64,000 nucleotides of DNA from Diplonema papillatum (Eukaryota > Euglenozoa > Diplonemea > Diplonemida > Diplonemidae), in assembly GCA_030068145.1 (NCBI GenBank), contig JAPJBO010000192.1, positions 186,001 through 250,000 on the forward strand, read 5' to 3'. This document shows positions 1 through 15,320 of this stretch, piece by piece. A program made the translations under genes and the position numbers. How positions within the stretch are numbered: the stretch's first letter is position 1; every line of letters starts with the position of its first letter. The notes beneath the pieces are model-generated. The model saw only the letters and a program-made list of their open reading frames with translations. It was not told the DNA's origin and did no database searches.

Positions 1-818
1 CATTGACGTTGGCGCCGGCATCTATCAAATCTACGACGATGCGCAGGTGTCCATTTTGCGCTGCTCTAAAGAGTGCGGTGTCCCCGTCGCGAGTCGCAGC
101 ATTGACCGCGATTTCGGCCGCCACCAATGCCTTCACCACGTTTCCGTAGCCCTTGTCACTCGCGGCAATCAGCGCGGTGCAGCCATCGATGCCGAATGTC
201 GCATCAGTGCGAGCACCGGCTCTCACCAGAAACTCGACGATGTCTGGGCAATTCATCAGGCTCGCAGCGACGATTGCGGTCTTGCCGTCTTTGGGTTGCA
301 CGTCGACATCGGCACCGTGCCAGTTCAATGCTTGTACAATGGGTAATGACCGATGCCAACTCGCAAAGATGAGTGCAGTTACACCTTGTCGGCAGCAAGT
401 GTTGGTATCGGCACCAGCGCGTATCAGCATGCTCACAAGGCCTTCAGCGCATAACTTGACTGCATGCATTAGTGCGGTGGCCCCGAAGCGGTTCACCGTG
501 TTGACGAAAGCATGGGCCGCCAACAGCTGTTCCACGACGGCTACACGACCGAACTGGCATGCGTAAATCAGTGCAGTGTCACCGTCTCTTGCTTGTACAG
601 CATTGACGTTGGCACCGGCCTTCGTCAGCTCTGCCACAACGGCTTCGTGGCCCAGCCGACTTGCAAGCATGAGAGCTGATATGCCGAACGTGTTCGTGTC
701 ATCAATACTGCTTAAACTGCCTGTCCGTAGCAGTTCCTTCACAATCTCTGCGTCCCCTTGATGTACCGCGAGTATGAGTTTCGATGCTCCCAGCGTCACT
801 TCTTCGGGCACGGTATTC
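1..818 (-). CDS. Ankyrin-repeat protein, exon 2 (3' part cut by window edge)
   Basis: The minus strand is open from 818 to the window edge (about 272 codons). It reads as consecutive ankyrin repeats of about 33 residues with the usual TALM/TALI, LASRLGH and GANVNA signatures. It is a clear paralogue of the 22.9-25.0 kb gene: repeat order and linkers match. The exon start is chosen at a strong acceptor (TTCCCACAG) at 820-819; the same acceptor is present in the paralogue. Just upstream in the same frame lies a stop, so the exon cannot simply extend. Ankyrin repeats are protein-binding scaffolds; no catalytic domain is visible, so the partner and role are unknown. Coding sense is clear; the exact gene model is inferred. 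Confidence 0.8.
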
Positions 819-1445
819 CTGTGGGAATGTGGGGCTTTCAAAGACAATTGTTGGCTTCCAAAGATACCGCCGTAATCATACTACCCGTGTTTAAGTCGGA
901 TAGCCAAACCCCCTTGTTTGTTGGCAAGAAAGCAAATCCATCTTTAACCCCGCGAGTAAGGTTATGGTACCTACGAAGGTTTCGGCACGGTCACCCCATC
1001 AGCCGCATCTTCGCGACCTTGTTCTCTAAGAGTCTGAGGTTGCTTCTCCATAGGTTCAACACGTGGCTGAAATCGCAAGAGACAATTCCTGTAGCGGTGT
1101 CTTCGTGGTGATACTGAAACGCACCTATTCAGCTCTTGCGAATGACCTTCGTCCGTGCAAGCTACGAGTGCTTGACCACGTTCATTTGCCGTGCAACAGG
1201 CAAAACGGATCGGATGAGCGAATGACGAAGTCAGGCACCAACAGTCACTCAAGACCATGTTCGACAGACTATGTTGACACAGTGTGCAGCTCACCGCTCA
1301 TGCTACGCCTACAATGCCTACCCCCCCCCTTGATTAAGAGATGAACACCGAGACACCGTCAAAACCCAAAAATTTCATCCATCTTAAAAACAGGGGGTGG
1401 GTATGAAGCAGACATCCAACTAGGAAGGTAAAGGAACAAACACAC

Positions 1446-1615
1446 CTTCCGATGTTTTCTGGATCAGTCGTGAACAAAGCCGCAACATCGGTTTCTGTAC
1501 CTGAGGCAGCACCGGACGCCGCAAGTGCTTTCACTCTAGCCTCGTCACCGCTCTGACTTGCGGTTATGAGTGCCATGTTGACATTCTTGCGAGCTATGCT
1601 TCCTGTCATTTTCAT
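1446..1615 (-). CDS. Ankyrin-repeat protein, candidate exon 1
   Basis: The reading frame from an ATG at 1615 encodes an ankyrin-type helix pair (ALITASQSGDEARVKAL) and ends at a candidate donor (GGAAG/GTGTGT) at 1446/1445. The donor splits a codon after base 2, and the acceptor at 819 starts with the missing third base, so exons 1 and 2 join in frame across a 627-bp intron (1445-819). No acceptor or promoter was sought further upstream because a LINE 3' end begins at 1629, only 14 bp before the ATG. The ATG may be the true start, or the LINE may have displaced an earlier exon. The splice model is inference from phase and motif. Confidence 0.55.
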
Positions 1616-1628
1616 TTTCTTCCTGTCG

Positions 1629-5005
<3,377 letters not shown>

Positions 5006-5040
<35 letters not shown>

Positions 5041-5051
5041 ACACACACATA
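5006..5051 (+). repeat. (AC)n tail of LINE
   Basis: Short AC tract with a few slips directly after the LINE 3' UTR, ending at the hairpin head of the next element. Confidence 0.9.
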
Positions 5052-5676
5052 CTAGCAAGCTTGCTTGAGCGCCGAAGGCGCGTCTAGTGGGATCCACTAC
5101 GTTCTGTGGATAGGCAATGCATCCCCAGTTTCACATCCACTCGTTACGAGGTTAGACGGGAGGGATCACAATCCAACACACGTCGCAGGCTGGGTGTTGG
5201 CCCCCCTTTGGTTGGGTTCCCCTCCCTCTCTCTCCCTGGTTGGGTTCCCCCAATGTCGTTTTGCAGGCGCGGGCCCTGGCCGCCGGGGCCCGATTGACGT
5301 GCGCGAACGTCGGAGCAGCGGATGGAACTGCCTGCTGCGGACGCGGCGAGCGGCGGAGGTGCAGCGACAGGCTCGGCCTCTGGCGGGCACCCTTCGGGCT
5401 TTCCGTGACGATAGACGCCAGAGGGTGATGCCGCCCGGACCCCAGGGGATGCATCGCACAGAGGTCCCTTTGGTTGGGTTCCCCTCCCTCTCTCTTCTTG
5501 TGCCATTTTCGGCCCTTTCTAGCTTGCCTGTTTCCGTTTCCTTTTGTTACCCTGCATCCCGCAGTTGCTGCGAGGACGTGCACCCGCTGGAGAACGCCAG
5601 CGCGAAGCAACCGGCCAGTGTCGTGGCCAGTGGCCAGAGACGTCGACAAGTCCATAGAACGGAGTAAGGATCCCAT
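5052..5676 (+). mobile_element. TIR element copy 1 with hairpin head
   Basis: A head (ACTAGCAAGCTTGCTTGAGC, then the hairpin GCGCCGAAGGCGC) is followed at 5087 by GTGGGATCC...TTCTGTGGA, whose reverse complement closes the element at about 5651-5676. No transposase ORF is convincing, so this is a non-autonomous, MITE-like element of about 590 bp between the inverted ends. It differs from copy 2 by about 245 bp of internal sequence lying between direct repeats. Class is inferred from the inverted ends only. Confidence 0.65.
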
Positions 5677-6040
5677 ACTAGCAAGCTTGCTTGAGCGCCG
5701 AAGGCGCGTCTAGTGGGATCCACTACGTTCTGTGGATAGGCAATGCATCCCCAGTTTCACATCCACTCGTTACGAGGTTGGACGGGAGGGATCACAATCC
5801 AACACACGTCGCAGGCTGGGTGTTGGCCCCCCTTTGGTCGGGTTCCCCTCCCTCTCTCTTCTTGTGCCATTTTCGGCCCTTTCTAGCTTGCCTGTTTCCG
5901 TTTCCTTTTGTTACCCTGCATCCCGCAGTTGCTGCGAGGACGTGCACCCGCTGGAGAACGCCAGCGCGAAGCAACCGGCCAGTGTCGTGGCCAGTGGCCA
6001 GAGACGTCGACAAGTCCATAGAACGGAGTAAGGATCCCAC
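5677..6040 (+). mobile_element. TIR element copy 2 with hairpin head
   Basis: Same head and inverted ends as copy 1 (GTGGGATCC at 5713; GGATCCCAC ending at 6040) and near-identical flanking thirds. It lacks the roughly 245 bp found at 5232-5478 in copy 1. It runs straight into an (AC)n tract. Non-autonomous. Confidence 0.65.
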
Positions 6041-6063
6041 ACACACACACACACACACACACA
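6041..6063 (+). repeat. (AC)n tract
   Basis: Short AC tract separating the second and third TIR elements; the final CAC of the inverted end merges into it. Confidence 0.9.
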
Positions 6064-6864
<801 letters not shown>

Positions 6865-7019
6865 GGATCCGTAGCTTATCCGTTTCCAGCGACAAACGGG
6901 CTTCGGCTCGCGAACCCTCGTTGGGAGACACCAGTCAGGTGGGGAGTTTGGCTGGGGCGGCACATCTGTTGCGTGATGATGCTGCTTGAGGCGACAGCAG
7001 GTCTCGCCGGTGGGTGCTC

Positions 7020-7213
7020 TCTGACACACTCACTGCATCGCGGCTTTCTGATACACCCACTGCATCGCGGCTTTCTGACACGTTCACTGCATCGCGGCTT
7101 TCTGACACACTCACTGCATCGCGGCTTTCTGACACACTCACTGCATCGCGGCTTTCTGACACATTCACTGCATCGCGGCTTTCTGACACACTCACTGCAT
7201 CGCGGCTTTCTGT
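7020..7213 (-). repeat. 27-bp in-frame repeat, 7 units, in LINE C-terminal region
   Basis: Seven units of 27 bp, each carrying CTGCATCGCGGCTTTCTG on the plus strand, encode a nine-residue RKPRCSECV unit on the coding strand. The other LINE copy has a single KKPRCSECV at this position, inside its first Cys/His finger. The multiple of three keeps the frame. Confidence 0.85.
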
Positions 7214-8179
7214 GATGCGAGCAAACCACTCCGGGGCGGGAAGTATTCACCGCGCCTTCTGGGGCCTCGATAGGGGGAGCTCCTTTGCAGGTCCGTGCTT
7301 GAGCTTCTTCCTGCCGCTTCAGCCCTCGCCTTCCAGTCCGGCTTTCGCTGCGTCCATGCTGCCGGATAGGCCTTCTCTGGCAAAAAGGTCGCGGCCCATT
7401 CCAGGTGCGGAGGGAACGGGCGGTTTTCTTGTTGATCTGGCCGGGTTTTTCGTGTGTGATCGCGTATCTTCATGATCATATCCTCGGTCGCGGTCAACAA
7501 CTGTGCACGCCTCGGAACACTCCGCACAACCGTCCCTCCTACAGATGTCAGCACACAAAGTGGTGGAGTATTCATGGCCGCAGAACCACGGCTGTGCAAC
7601 CACTTTCCTGTACGCCTTCCCCATTTCTATGAGGCTGAGTGCTTTTCCTAGACCGGATCGGCGGAAGTTCGCCAGCATGGTCTCTTGTTGTTGCCGGGTG
7701 GGCCTTCGGCTGCACCAAGTCCATGGCGGCATTGCGTGCTCAACGCGCATAGTCAGCCGCCTGTGCAGGGACGACACCATCAAGGCCGCGCGCGTCAGGT
7801 ATGGCTTCAACTCTGAACATGCCATGCGTCGTGTGAGGTGTTCGACGACCAGCGCTGAGTCGCCTCGCACTGTGCACTCCTCTCCTTCCGCTTCGCCTGC
7901 ATTCCCCAGCAGGTGCAGGCCCGCCAGCAGTACGGCCGGCAGTGGCAGGACCACTTCTGCCACCTTCACCCCGTTGCGGTACACTACCCCTGCTCCGGCA
8001 ACGGCGAAGGCGGTTCCATTCGCTCTCGCTCCGCCATCGAAATATACGAGGAGCTTGCTGTCTCCCATTTCCCTGGCCGGTAACGTAGCGCGGGCTGCCG
8101 TCGCCTTGCCGGTTTGGCAGCCCAGATCCGGTATAGGACGGGGGTTATGGATAGGCCGTTGCGACAGAGGATCTCCGGT

Positions 8180-8530
8180 GCTCTGGCCGGACAACAAGGA
8201 AGCCCATCGGTGTTCCTGCGGCGAGGGGACGGCATGCCCAAGGGAAATTGATGAAATGCTGAGAGGACCTGAGGCCTGGGGCGGAATATTCCAAAGGTAC
8301 ACGAACATCCCGGAGCCCCAATGGGAAGCCTTCAAGACCCGCTACGCTCGGTACCTCCCTGCGCCGCACGCGATGGCATGCAAACCCATCGGTGCGGCCG
8401 ATGTGGATGCGGCCCTCAAGAAGATGGAGAAGACGACGTCCCCCGGATTACACGGCTGAGCTAAGGCAACTGCCGCCTGAAATCCTGAACTAATGGCCGA
8501 CGCCAAGAACGCAGTAGAAGCCGAAGGACA
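8180..8530 (+). mobile_element. Inverted LINE segment (region just before RT)
   Basis: On the plus strand the frame to 8459 reads FQRYTN...AADVDAALKKMEKTTSPGLHG, the conserved stretch that precedes RT in non-LTR ORF2 proteins. It lies opposite to the LINE around it. It therefore marks an internal inversion or a separate insertion. Confidence 0.65.
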
Positions 8531-9899
8531 TGCACGCAATAGTCCACCTCCTGCTGAAGCCCGAGGAAACGGTAGATTGCGCCCTTCTCTTGGCTACCCC
8601 ACGCTTTCTGGATTCTTTCTTTCCAGAGGCGAGTACGCTCCTCTTCAGATCTGCTACAGCTTCGCGTTGCGACCCTAACAGCTTCTCCGCCATCGCCACG
8701 AGGTTTTGCAACTCGTCCTCGTCCCCGGTGCAGGGGTGCAGCAATGACTCTTCAGCAGTATTCCTCTGCAAGCGTTTCTCGCGTTCCGTTCTGCAACCGT
8801 CACTGTGCAAGGCTGGCCACCGCTCAGTCTTTGCCTCGCCTTGGCGATCACAGTGCGTAGTATCCCAAGCACTTTGTCTCCCTGTCTCACGGACCAATCC
8901 GTCGCACCCCGTGTCGTGCACGCCTGCCTTGCGGACTCATGCGCCTTCCGAGTGGTGAACCCGCCAGCCCTGCCCCGGTAGGCGGTCGATCCTGGCGGGA
9001 GGCTCTTCCGGTGCAGGCCAATCAGGTAGGATTCCGCCACTTCTGATGCGTTTCTCAGCGCCCCATCTGCCCCGCTGGCCGCACGGCTGCGATCCAAGGC
9101 CGTGGTCAGTACACCCTTCATCTCCTCCTTCGTTCTCAACGGCGGCTTCTTCGGAAAAGGAGTGGGTATCCAGTGACCACGCTTGGGCGGTGTGGATGCC
9201 GGGATGCTGAGCGTAACAAACACTGGACAGTGCGTCGGGATGTCGTGTTCTCTTGCCTTGGCAGTTTCCACGGCCGCCAACGTCCGCACTGCTACGGCGT
9301 TCAGAAACACATGTCTATGCGAGAGCCTGCTGCCCCTGCCCTGGGTGGAGGGGCATGTGAACCCTCCTGGGCGGCTGCTGCGCGCGTCTGCCCGTCCATT
9401 TTGGCAGGCAGCCACTAGGGACATGTCTTCCCCTGTTAGTGTGTTAAAATCGCCCCCAAGACGGTTATCGGCACTTGTCCGAGTCCTGCAGCCATCTCGA
9501 ACACTCCGGCTTGGAGCTTCTCCCGTTCCTGGACTACCGCTGGCTCCGATAACACATGTAGCACCATTCGCGCATTGCCTGTTGCTACTACGGCATGTGC
9601 GACCTGTGTGCTCTTCGCCAACCGCTTCTCCAACTCCGTGGTAGGCTGCATGATTCTGGCCACTAACCCGCGGGTGGGCCGCTGTCCAATTCCGTTCGCC
9701 CCGACAACAATCGGTACGTCTTCCCCCCAGTGGCAGTCCCATCCGCAAGCTCCTAAAAAAGGTTTACACGTCCTCTTCGCTTCTGGGCCCGCTCTGGTCT
9801 CTTGTAGGGCAGCGATGTCCGCCGGCAGGTTCGCCACCGTCCGACACCTTGCGCTTATGGATCCAATGTTCGCCGTCGCGAGCACTATAGACCCACAGA

Positions 9900-12570
9900 C
9901 GCTTCTCTTGCAGTGTACTGAGGGAACTGGAGCAAGACGCATGGCTAGACGAGCACGACCACCTCGAATCGACACCAGAAGAATTCGGGGTGGGGCTGGC
10001 TTCGACGACTAGTATTATTCCGGTAAATGGTAGCACTCCTGAACAAGCCCGAACCAGCAGGATCAAAGAATGTCAGTCACACCTTCCCGAAGTTTTTGGG
10101 GAGGCGACATGTTTAGCGACAGGGGAATGGGAACCTGCCCTTGGGATGGCTCCCGGGGCGGTTAGCGGGTTTGACCCGTCATGTTTTACAGGATTCGCTC
10201 CGTCTGGTTTGAATCAAACCATTGTTCCATTTCTGTATCCTTGGGGTTCTCCGCAAGGACCGTTTTTCATGGGTGGTTCTTCACCTCCAGGGTGGTTACC
10301 ACCAGTTGGTACCGCGTTTTCGCGGTCTCTTCCTCAGCCTGGCGTTGTAGGGGGATCAGCTGCACCAGGTGGACCTGAAAGCTCCGGTGCAACGGCGCCT
10401 GTGCACCACATCTCGGGAGTCTTGGCTCCGCAGGGATTGTTTCGCTCGTTGGAGCCGGAGTTTAGGGTGGCTGACCTGCTGCCTCCTGACGAATTGCCTC
10501 CCCCTCTCGACGTGGCAAGTTCCGGTTTTACAGCTCTACCTCCCCATGTAGGTGCCCTGGCTCCGCTGAGTGATATTGTGGGCCGGCGGGTCCGCAGTTT
10601 CACAAGACGTGCCCACAACACGCGTCTGCCGTTGTCTCAGTCCGAGAGGGAGGCCCCCCTCCATGTGGCGGAAGTGCCCGCCATGGACACAGAGTCGCTA
10701 CGGGAGAGGATGAAGCCTGACGTTCGCGTTAGGTTTGACTCGGTTTGGAGCGCCACGTTTTCCCCCGTTCGGGATCAGAATGAAAGCACACCCGGGGGCG
10801 GACAGAGGAGTCACCTCTTGAACGCCCACGCTGCTGAGCTCGTCAGATTGGGCATTGCGTCGCCGTCCGACATGCCGGGCACTTTCCGCAATGTGCCATT
10901 CACGGTGGTGGAGGACAAGGCAGGTCGCCTGCGCCAGCGTTTCATCCTCTGGACGCAGGAGGCCAATGACTTGCTGAACCGCCAGGGCTACGTGGCCCAG
11001 GTACTGCTGGGCCACGTTTCGGAGTACCTCGATGTCGTGGGGTCCCCGAATGCGCCACAACGCGCGATTTGGGTTGTGGCTTCTATCAGATTGAAGTCCC
11101 GGAGGATGCACGAAAAAACTTCGGTTTCCTCGATGAGCATGGATACGCCTACGTTCTGAATAGGCTGCCCATGGACACTCGTGTGCACCAGAGTTGATGC
11201 ACACTCTGAGAGCCGTATTGGCTGGCCACCCAGATTTCGCCGCCGCCGAATATGCGGCCGACGGAGTAACAGTCCACGCCTGGGTGGACAACATTCGTCT
11301 TTGTGGGTCCCGTGCCGCAGTGCTCTGCCAGACCGAGGAACTTGATCGGCTGGCCGCACGGGTCCATGCTTCTTGGGAGCCCGAGGATAGCAACGACGCT
11401 TCCTCGGGCTATGATTTTATAGGGGTCACTTTTGACCACGGTCGGAAGACCGTCTCTCCGGCGGCTCGCCTGATCGAAAAGATCCGGGCCGTCGATCTCT
11501 CTAGCCCCACCGCCGGCGATTTAGAATCGCTCGGCGGTCGTCTGCTCCATGCGAGCGCAGTCGTGAATGCGTTCCCCGGCTCGTTCTGGTTCGCCGTCAA
11601 GTTCTTGCGACGGATAACGAACAGCCTCAACAAGGGAACCCGCACGCAATCAGAGACTGTGCTTGTGCCGGCCTCCATACGGAGGGATTTGCGATCATGG
11701 ATCGATTCTGTCGATGTGAACAGAAAGTTCACGCGTCCGTCCACGAACCGCCCGTACGCGGTCTACGTGGACGCTTCCTTGCTGGGGTGGGGTGCTGTCC
11801 TGGTGTACCGGCAGACAGCAGAACTGACTGTGTTGGGTGGCACGTGGACCGAGCAGGAAACTCGGCACCACATAAACACCCTTGAAGCACTGGCTCTGAA
11901 GAGAGCCGTAGATGCGCTACCCCCGTCAGTGGCAGGGAGCGCGGTCGACATCCATGTCGACAACACGACCGTGGTCGGGGTGGCGCGGAGGAAAAACTGC
12001 ATACTCAACAAGGCGTTGAATGACGCAGTTGTGCACGCGTTGACCCGACTACGCGATTTGAAATGTTCCTGGTCCATCTCGTGGATCAGCACGAAGGAAA
12101 ACCCGGCCGATGTCCCTTCAAGAGTTGCCCTTGCCGCTGACGCCTCGGAAGAGGATCGACAGCGACTTTTACTTGCGGTGAGGGCATTCTTTACTCGCGA
12201 GGGGGCAGGTGGCGTGACGTCGTCCCAGCGGCGATATAGCTTGCCTCATGGTCGGTGTTCTTCCCCTTCGTTTGTCTGTAAGTATCCGCTTTGGTTTCAC
12301 CCTTTGTTTTCAGATGGAGATGCACGAGCCGACCGGAGGAAGGGGTCAGCACAAGCCCCAGGTAGCCAAGCCAGTGCGAGAGGCCAGAAGACGCCAGCTC
12401 CAATTCCATTGCGAGCGGGTGGTGAGGCGCTTGCTCCCACGGCTGCTCGCCTGCTCAAGGGGATCTGGGACACCTCGGGGGCGGTTGTCGCCAGTTTCTG
12501 GAGGACGGCATGCGGTACGATCAATGCGTCATAGTGTTGCGTGGCCTGTATGTCAAGATTATTACGCGTG
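9900..12570 (+). mobile_element. Broken RT-RNase H retroelement (DIRS/VIPER- or Ty3-like)
   Basis: Fossil retroelement on the plus strand. Parts in order: a Pro/Gly-rich region that may be Gag-like (about 9.9-10.7 kb), reverse transcriptase (about 10.8-11.4 kb) and RNase H (about 11.75-12.12 kb). RNase H shows VDASLLGWGA, a HINTLEALAL block, VDNTT and an ENPADVPSR end, the arrangement typical of DIRS/Ngaro/VIPER and some Ty3-like elements. No integrase, tyrosine recombinase or long terminal repeats could be identified, so the family is uncertain. The copy looks broken, with at least one break, and appears moderately old. Its left border abuts the 5' end of the minus-strand LINE endonuclease. 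Confidence 0.75.
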
Positions 12571-12880
12571 ACGCATTTGCCGCCCGTCCCTCACACCTGA
12601 GGAGTGCCAGGTGCGTTGTGGAGCACCCGCACTGTTGCTGAGCACCTCAGCAGCTGCTTGCAGCGTTAGGTGATAACCGTACACCGGCTACGGTGAAGAG
12701 GTATTGCGCGCGGGTTGTGTCGTAGCTGCCATGTGACCTTCTGCCGTAGGGAAGCGGCCGAAAGACTCAGCCTACTCCTACGGAGCAAAGCTGCAAACTG
12801 GCAGTTACCATCTTTCTCGAATGGGACCCGTCTCGCCTCCCTTCGCCTTCCCGGCAGGCACCGGCCGCCTCGTCACTTCG
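12571..12880. other. No gene seen
   Basis: About 310 bp between the retroelement and the minus-strand coiled-coil ORFs. It is GC-rich, with no ORF, repeat or RNA motif that I can support. It may still be part of the retroelement's 3' region. Confidence 0.4.
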
Positions 12881-12897
12881 ATTAGTTGTTAGAGCTG

Positions 12898-13552
12898 TTA
12901 GTCCAGCTTCTTTGCGTCTTCTTCCTTCCGTGCCTTCTTCCCTTTCCTTGTGCTTGGATTTTGTGCTGCTGCTTGGCCAGGAAGGGGCTCCTCTGCAGCG
13001 ACATCCAACGGGCCAGGCGGCGAGGCTGCCGGTTGCGAAGCTTCAGCGGGCGGCGGGACAACTGCTGGCTGCGAGGGAGCCGCCGGTTCGGACGCAACTG
13101 CTGGCTGTGGGGGTGCCGCGAACCTGACGAGCAGAGACTCAACGCGGGCGTTCATTTCCTCGGTCGCGCCGGCCAGTTTCTGCTCGACCTCCGCCATCCA
13201 CAGCAGCTGCCGTGCGTATGCCGATTCCTCGCGTTGCGTCGCAATCTGGGCCTGTGCCTACGTCCAGCTCACCAAGCGCTTCTCGAAACGCTTTCTCCCA
13301 GGCAACAAGGGCGTTAGCCCGTTCCTTCTCCCACACCTCGCGCTGCCTTCTTTGCTGCTGCTCCCATGCAGCCCAGGCTGCCGTAGTCACGTCGTTGCGG
13401 GTCTCGTTCCGCATCTCTACGTCGCTGGTGTCGCGGGTTGCAGGATGCAGCTCTTCCAGCACAGCTGTGCCTGGAGTCGCTTCTGCTGCCTCTTCTTGGT
13501 CTCCACGTCGGCCTTGACCGCCTGTCGCCATTCGGCCTCGCCCCTCTAGCAA
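12898..13552 (-). CDS. Two overlapping ORFs, coiled-coil and Pro/Ala-rich; possible ORF1 of a mobile element
   Basis: Two overlapping minus-strand frames cover this stretch. The first (13552-13139) is rich in Glu, Gln, Arg and Trp with helical coiled-coil character (WAAWEQQQRRQREVWEKER). The second (13197-12898) begins with a helical segment (MAEVEQKLAGATEEMNARV), continues into a Pro/Ala-rich stretch and ends in a basic tail (RKGKKARKEED). Coiled coil plus basic tail recalls ORF1 or Gag-like proteins of retroelements. It lies upstream of the LINE endonuclease on the same strand, with the retroelement between. It could be ORF1 of that LINE, part of another element, or not translated. Not recognised as any family. 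Confidence 0.35.
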
Positions 13553-13774
13553 ACGGTGGGGCCTGCATTTGTCAGTATTTGCTTACCCCTCAGGCATCTT
13601 GTTAAGAACCATCCATCCATCCATCAGCCGGCTGACCCCGCCCCCCCCCTCAGGCTATTTTCACTGTGGAGGGGGGAGACGCTACCTGTCACACTCTAAG
13701 GTGGTCACCACGGTGGGCGGTCAGAAAAAAAAAAATTTTTTTTTGCCCCAAATACCCCAAATACCACACTTTTT

Positions 13775-13893
13775 CGGAACAAATTTTCACTTCCCGGAAC
13801 AAATTTTCGCTTCCCGGAACAAATTTTCAGTTCCGGAACAAATTTTCACTTCCCGGAACAAATTTTCAGTTTCGGAACAAATTTCACCTAATT
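13775..13893 (+). repeat. 20-bp tandem array, left copy
   Basis: About six units of a 20-bp sequence (CGGAACAAATTTTCACTTCC) with small variants. The same unit in the same orientation forms a second array at 15321-15504. Confidence 0.95.
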
Positions 13894-14930
13894 TCACGGG
13901 ACCCGGACCGAACCCAGAACTGGGGAGGACTGGGCTGACAACCCAAGGTGGCAACAAACGGAATCTGCACGCCACATTACATCACGCAAGAATGGCTGAT
14001 TCCTTCCTGAAGTCATCGACTGTCTTTGTGCCCACAGGAAGCGCGAACTGAACGCAAGGACCTTCCAGATGTGGAACACTGTACGGAGAGAAGACCACGC
14101 AACGGAGCAGGCGCCCACAAGTAGTTTCTAACAGGACTAATCCCTCACACCGAAGTGATCATGAGTTGCCTTAACGAAACGAACCTTGTGGAGCTGAACT
14201 CAGGCTGATAGGTGGGCCTTCTACAACGTTAGCACCGGTCAGCAAGTAAACGTATCCGACCCCTGGCACAGAAGGCACGCGGTGGCTATCGGTAAACTGC
14301 ATCGCGCACTCAGACAGACTTAACAGCATGTACTTGGAACCCCTTCCCACGGTCAGTAACTTGGACGACAATTACACTGGACGAACGCAGGAAATGACGA
14401 ATATCCTCGAGGCTGTCGTAAATTCTCTTCTCAAAAAATATTAAAATACATAGGGTCAAAAGGGCACCCCCCCGAAAAAAAAAAAAGACTCCAGATACGC
14501 AAACTCTTTCGAACGCTGCACACGGGTATCCTTCAAGTGACCTCTAACTATCTGTTGCATACGCGTATCCGGATCTGAAAGCCGAAGACTTTGTAACACT
14601 TTACCGCAACCGAAGTCGCGAACCGGGTTCGGCTTGCACTGCAAAAGCAGCATAATTGTGTCTTGCGCCCGAGCGCGGAAATCCGCCACCCGCCATTCGG
14701 CTAGAGTGCAAGAACACAATTGCGAAGCGTACTACAAACGGATAGTGTTACATAGGCGAACGAATCATGCGAGAACCTATGGAGGGGCCCCTCGACAGCT
14801 TTCAGAACACGGCATAGTAAGTCAAGAGTCGGATAAGCGAGTGTGCACATTCTACTCCCGTTTGATCTGCATTTTCCACCTTTCCCCCCTTTCTTTGATC
14901 TGCTGTGTGTATTTGAAAAACGTTATCGCA
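13894..14930. other. Unassigned stretch between repeat arrays
   Basis: Only short ORFs. Two minus-strand ones (14371-14171 and 14719-14456) have protein-like composition but no recognised domain; they could be exons of an unidentified gene. No strong splice signals or RNA features were found. Confidence 0.3.
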
Positions 14931-14933
14931 TGC

Positions 14934-15252
14934 GGGTAAGCGGGGTTTGCGGGTTAGGGTATGCGGGGTTTGCAGTGTTAGGGTACGCGGGGTTGCGGGT
15001 TCGGGTATGCGGGTTTGCGAGGTTAGGGTATGCGGGTTTGCGGGTTAGGGTATGCGGGTTTGGGTATGCGGGTTTGCGGGGTTTGCGGGTTTGCGGGTTC
15101 GGGTATGCGGGTTTGCGAGGTTAGGGTATGCGGGTTTGCGGGTTAGGGTATGCGGGTTTGGGTATGCGGGTTTGCGGGGTTTGCGGGGTTAGGGTACGCG
15201 GGTTGCGGGTTCGGGTTTGCGGGTTCGGGTATGCGGGGGGGTTCGGGTATGC
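14934..15252 (+). repeat. Telomere-like G-rich degenerate array
   Basis: About 320 bp built from interleaved GGGTATGC, GGGTTTGC and GGGTTAGG words, resembling TTAGGG/TTTAGGG telomere repeats mixed with a TATGCGGG variant. G-runs of three or four recur every few bases, giving strong G-quadruplex potential on the plus strand. It is interstitial here. Confidence 0.85.
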
Positions 15253-15320
15253 GTACCTTACACAAAAATTGTAAAAATCACACACAAATGGTGAAAATCT
15301 GGAAAATTTGGCAAACCCCA

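Larger units (their letters stand above)
6865..9890 (-). mobile_element. Rearranged LINE: endonuclease, linker, inverted segment, RNase H, Cys/His fingers
   Basis: Read on the minus strand from 9890: an apurinic-type endonuclease with LATANIGS, LQETR and GDFNT, then SRLSHRHVFLN (the usual SRIDH block); a basic linker to about 8560; an internal segment in the opposite orientation (8180-8530); a scrap of early RT (about 8160-8060); RNase H with YFDGGARANGT and the D of RGDSALVVEHL (8045-7700); and the C-terminal region to 6870. The catalytic RT core is missing and several frames change, so the copy is dead. It supplies the endonuclease and RNase H parts absent from the 2.3-5.0 kb copy. It belongs to the same or a sister family by RNase H and C-terminal similarity. 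Confidence 0.85.

Noticed and set aside
47-761. Plus-strand ORFs over the first 0.8 kb and over 23-25 kb
   Set aside because: They are antisense shadows of the ankyrin repeats on the minus strand.
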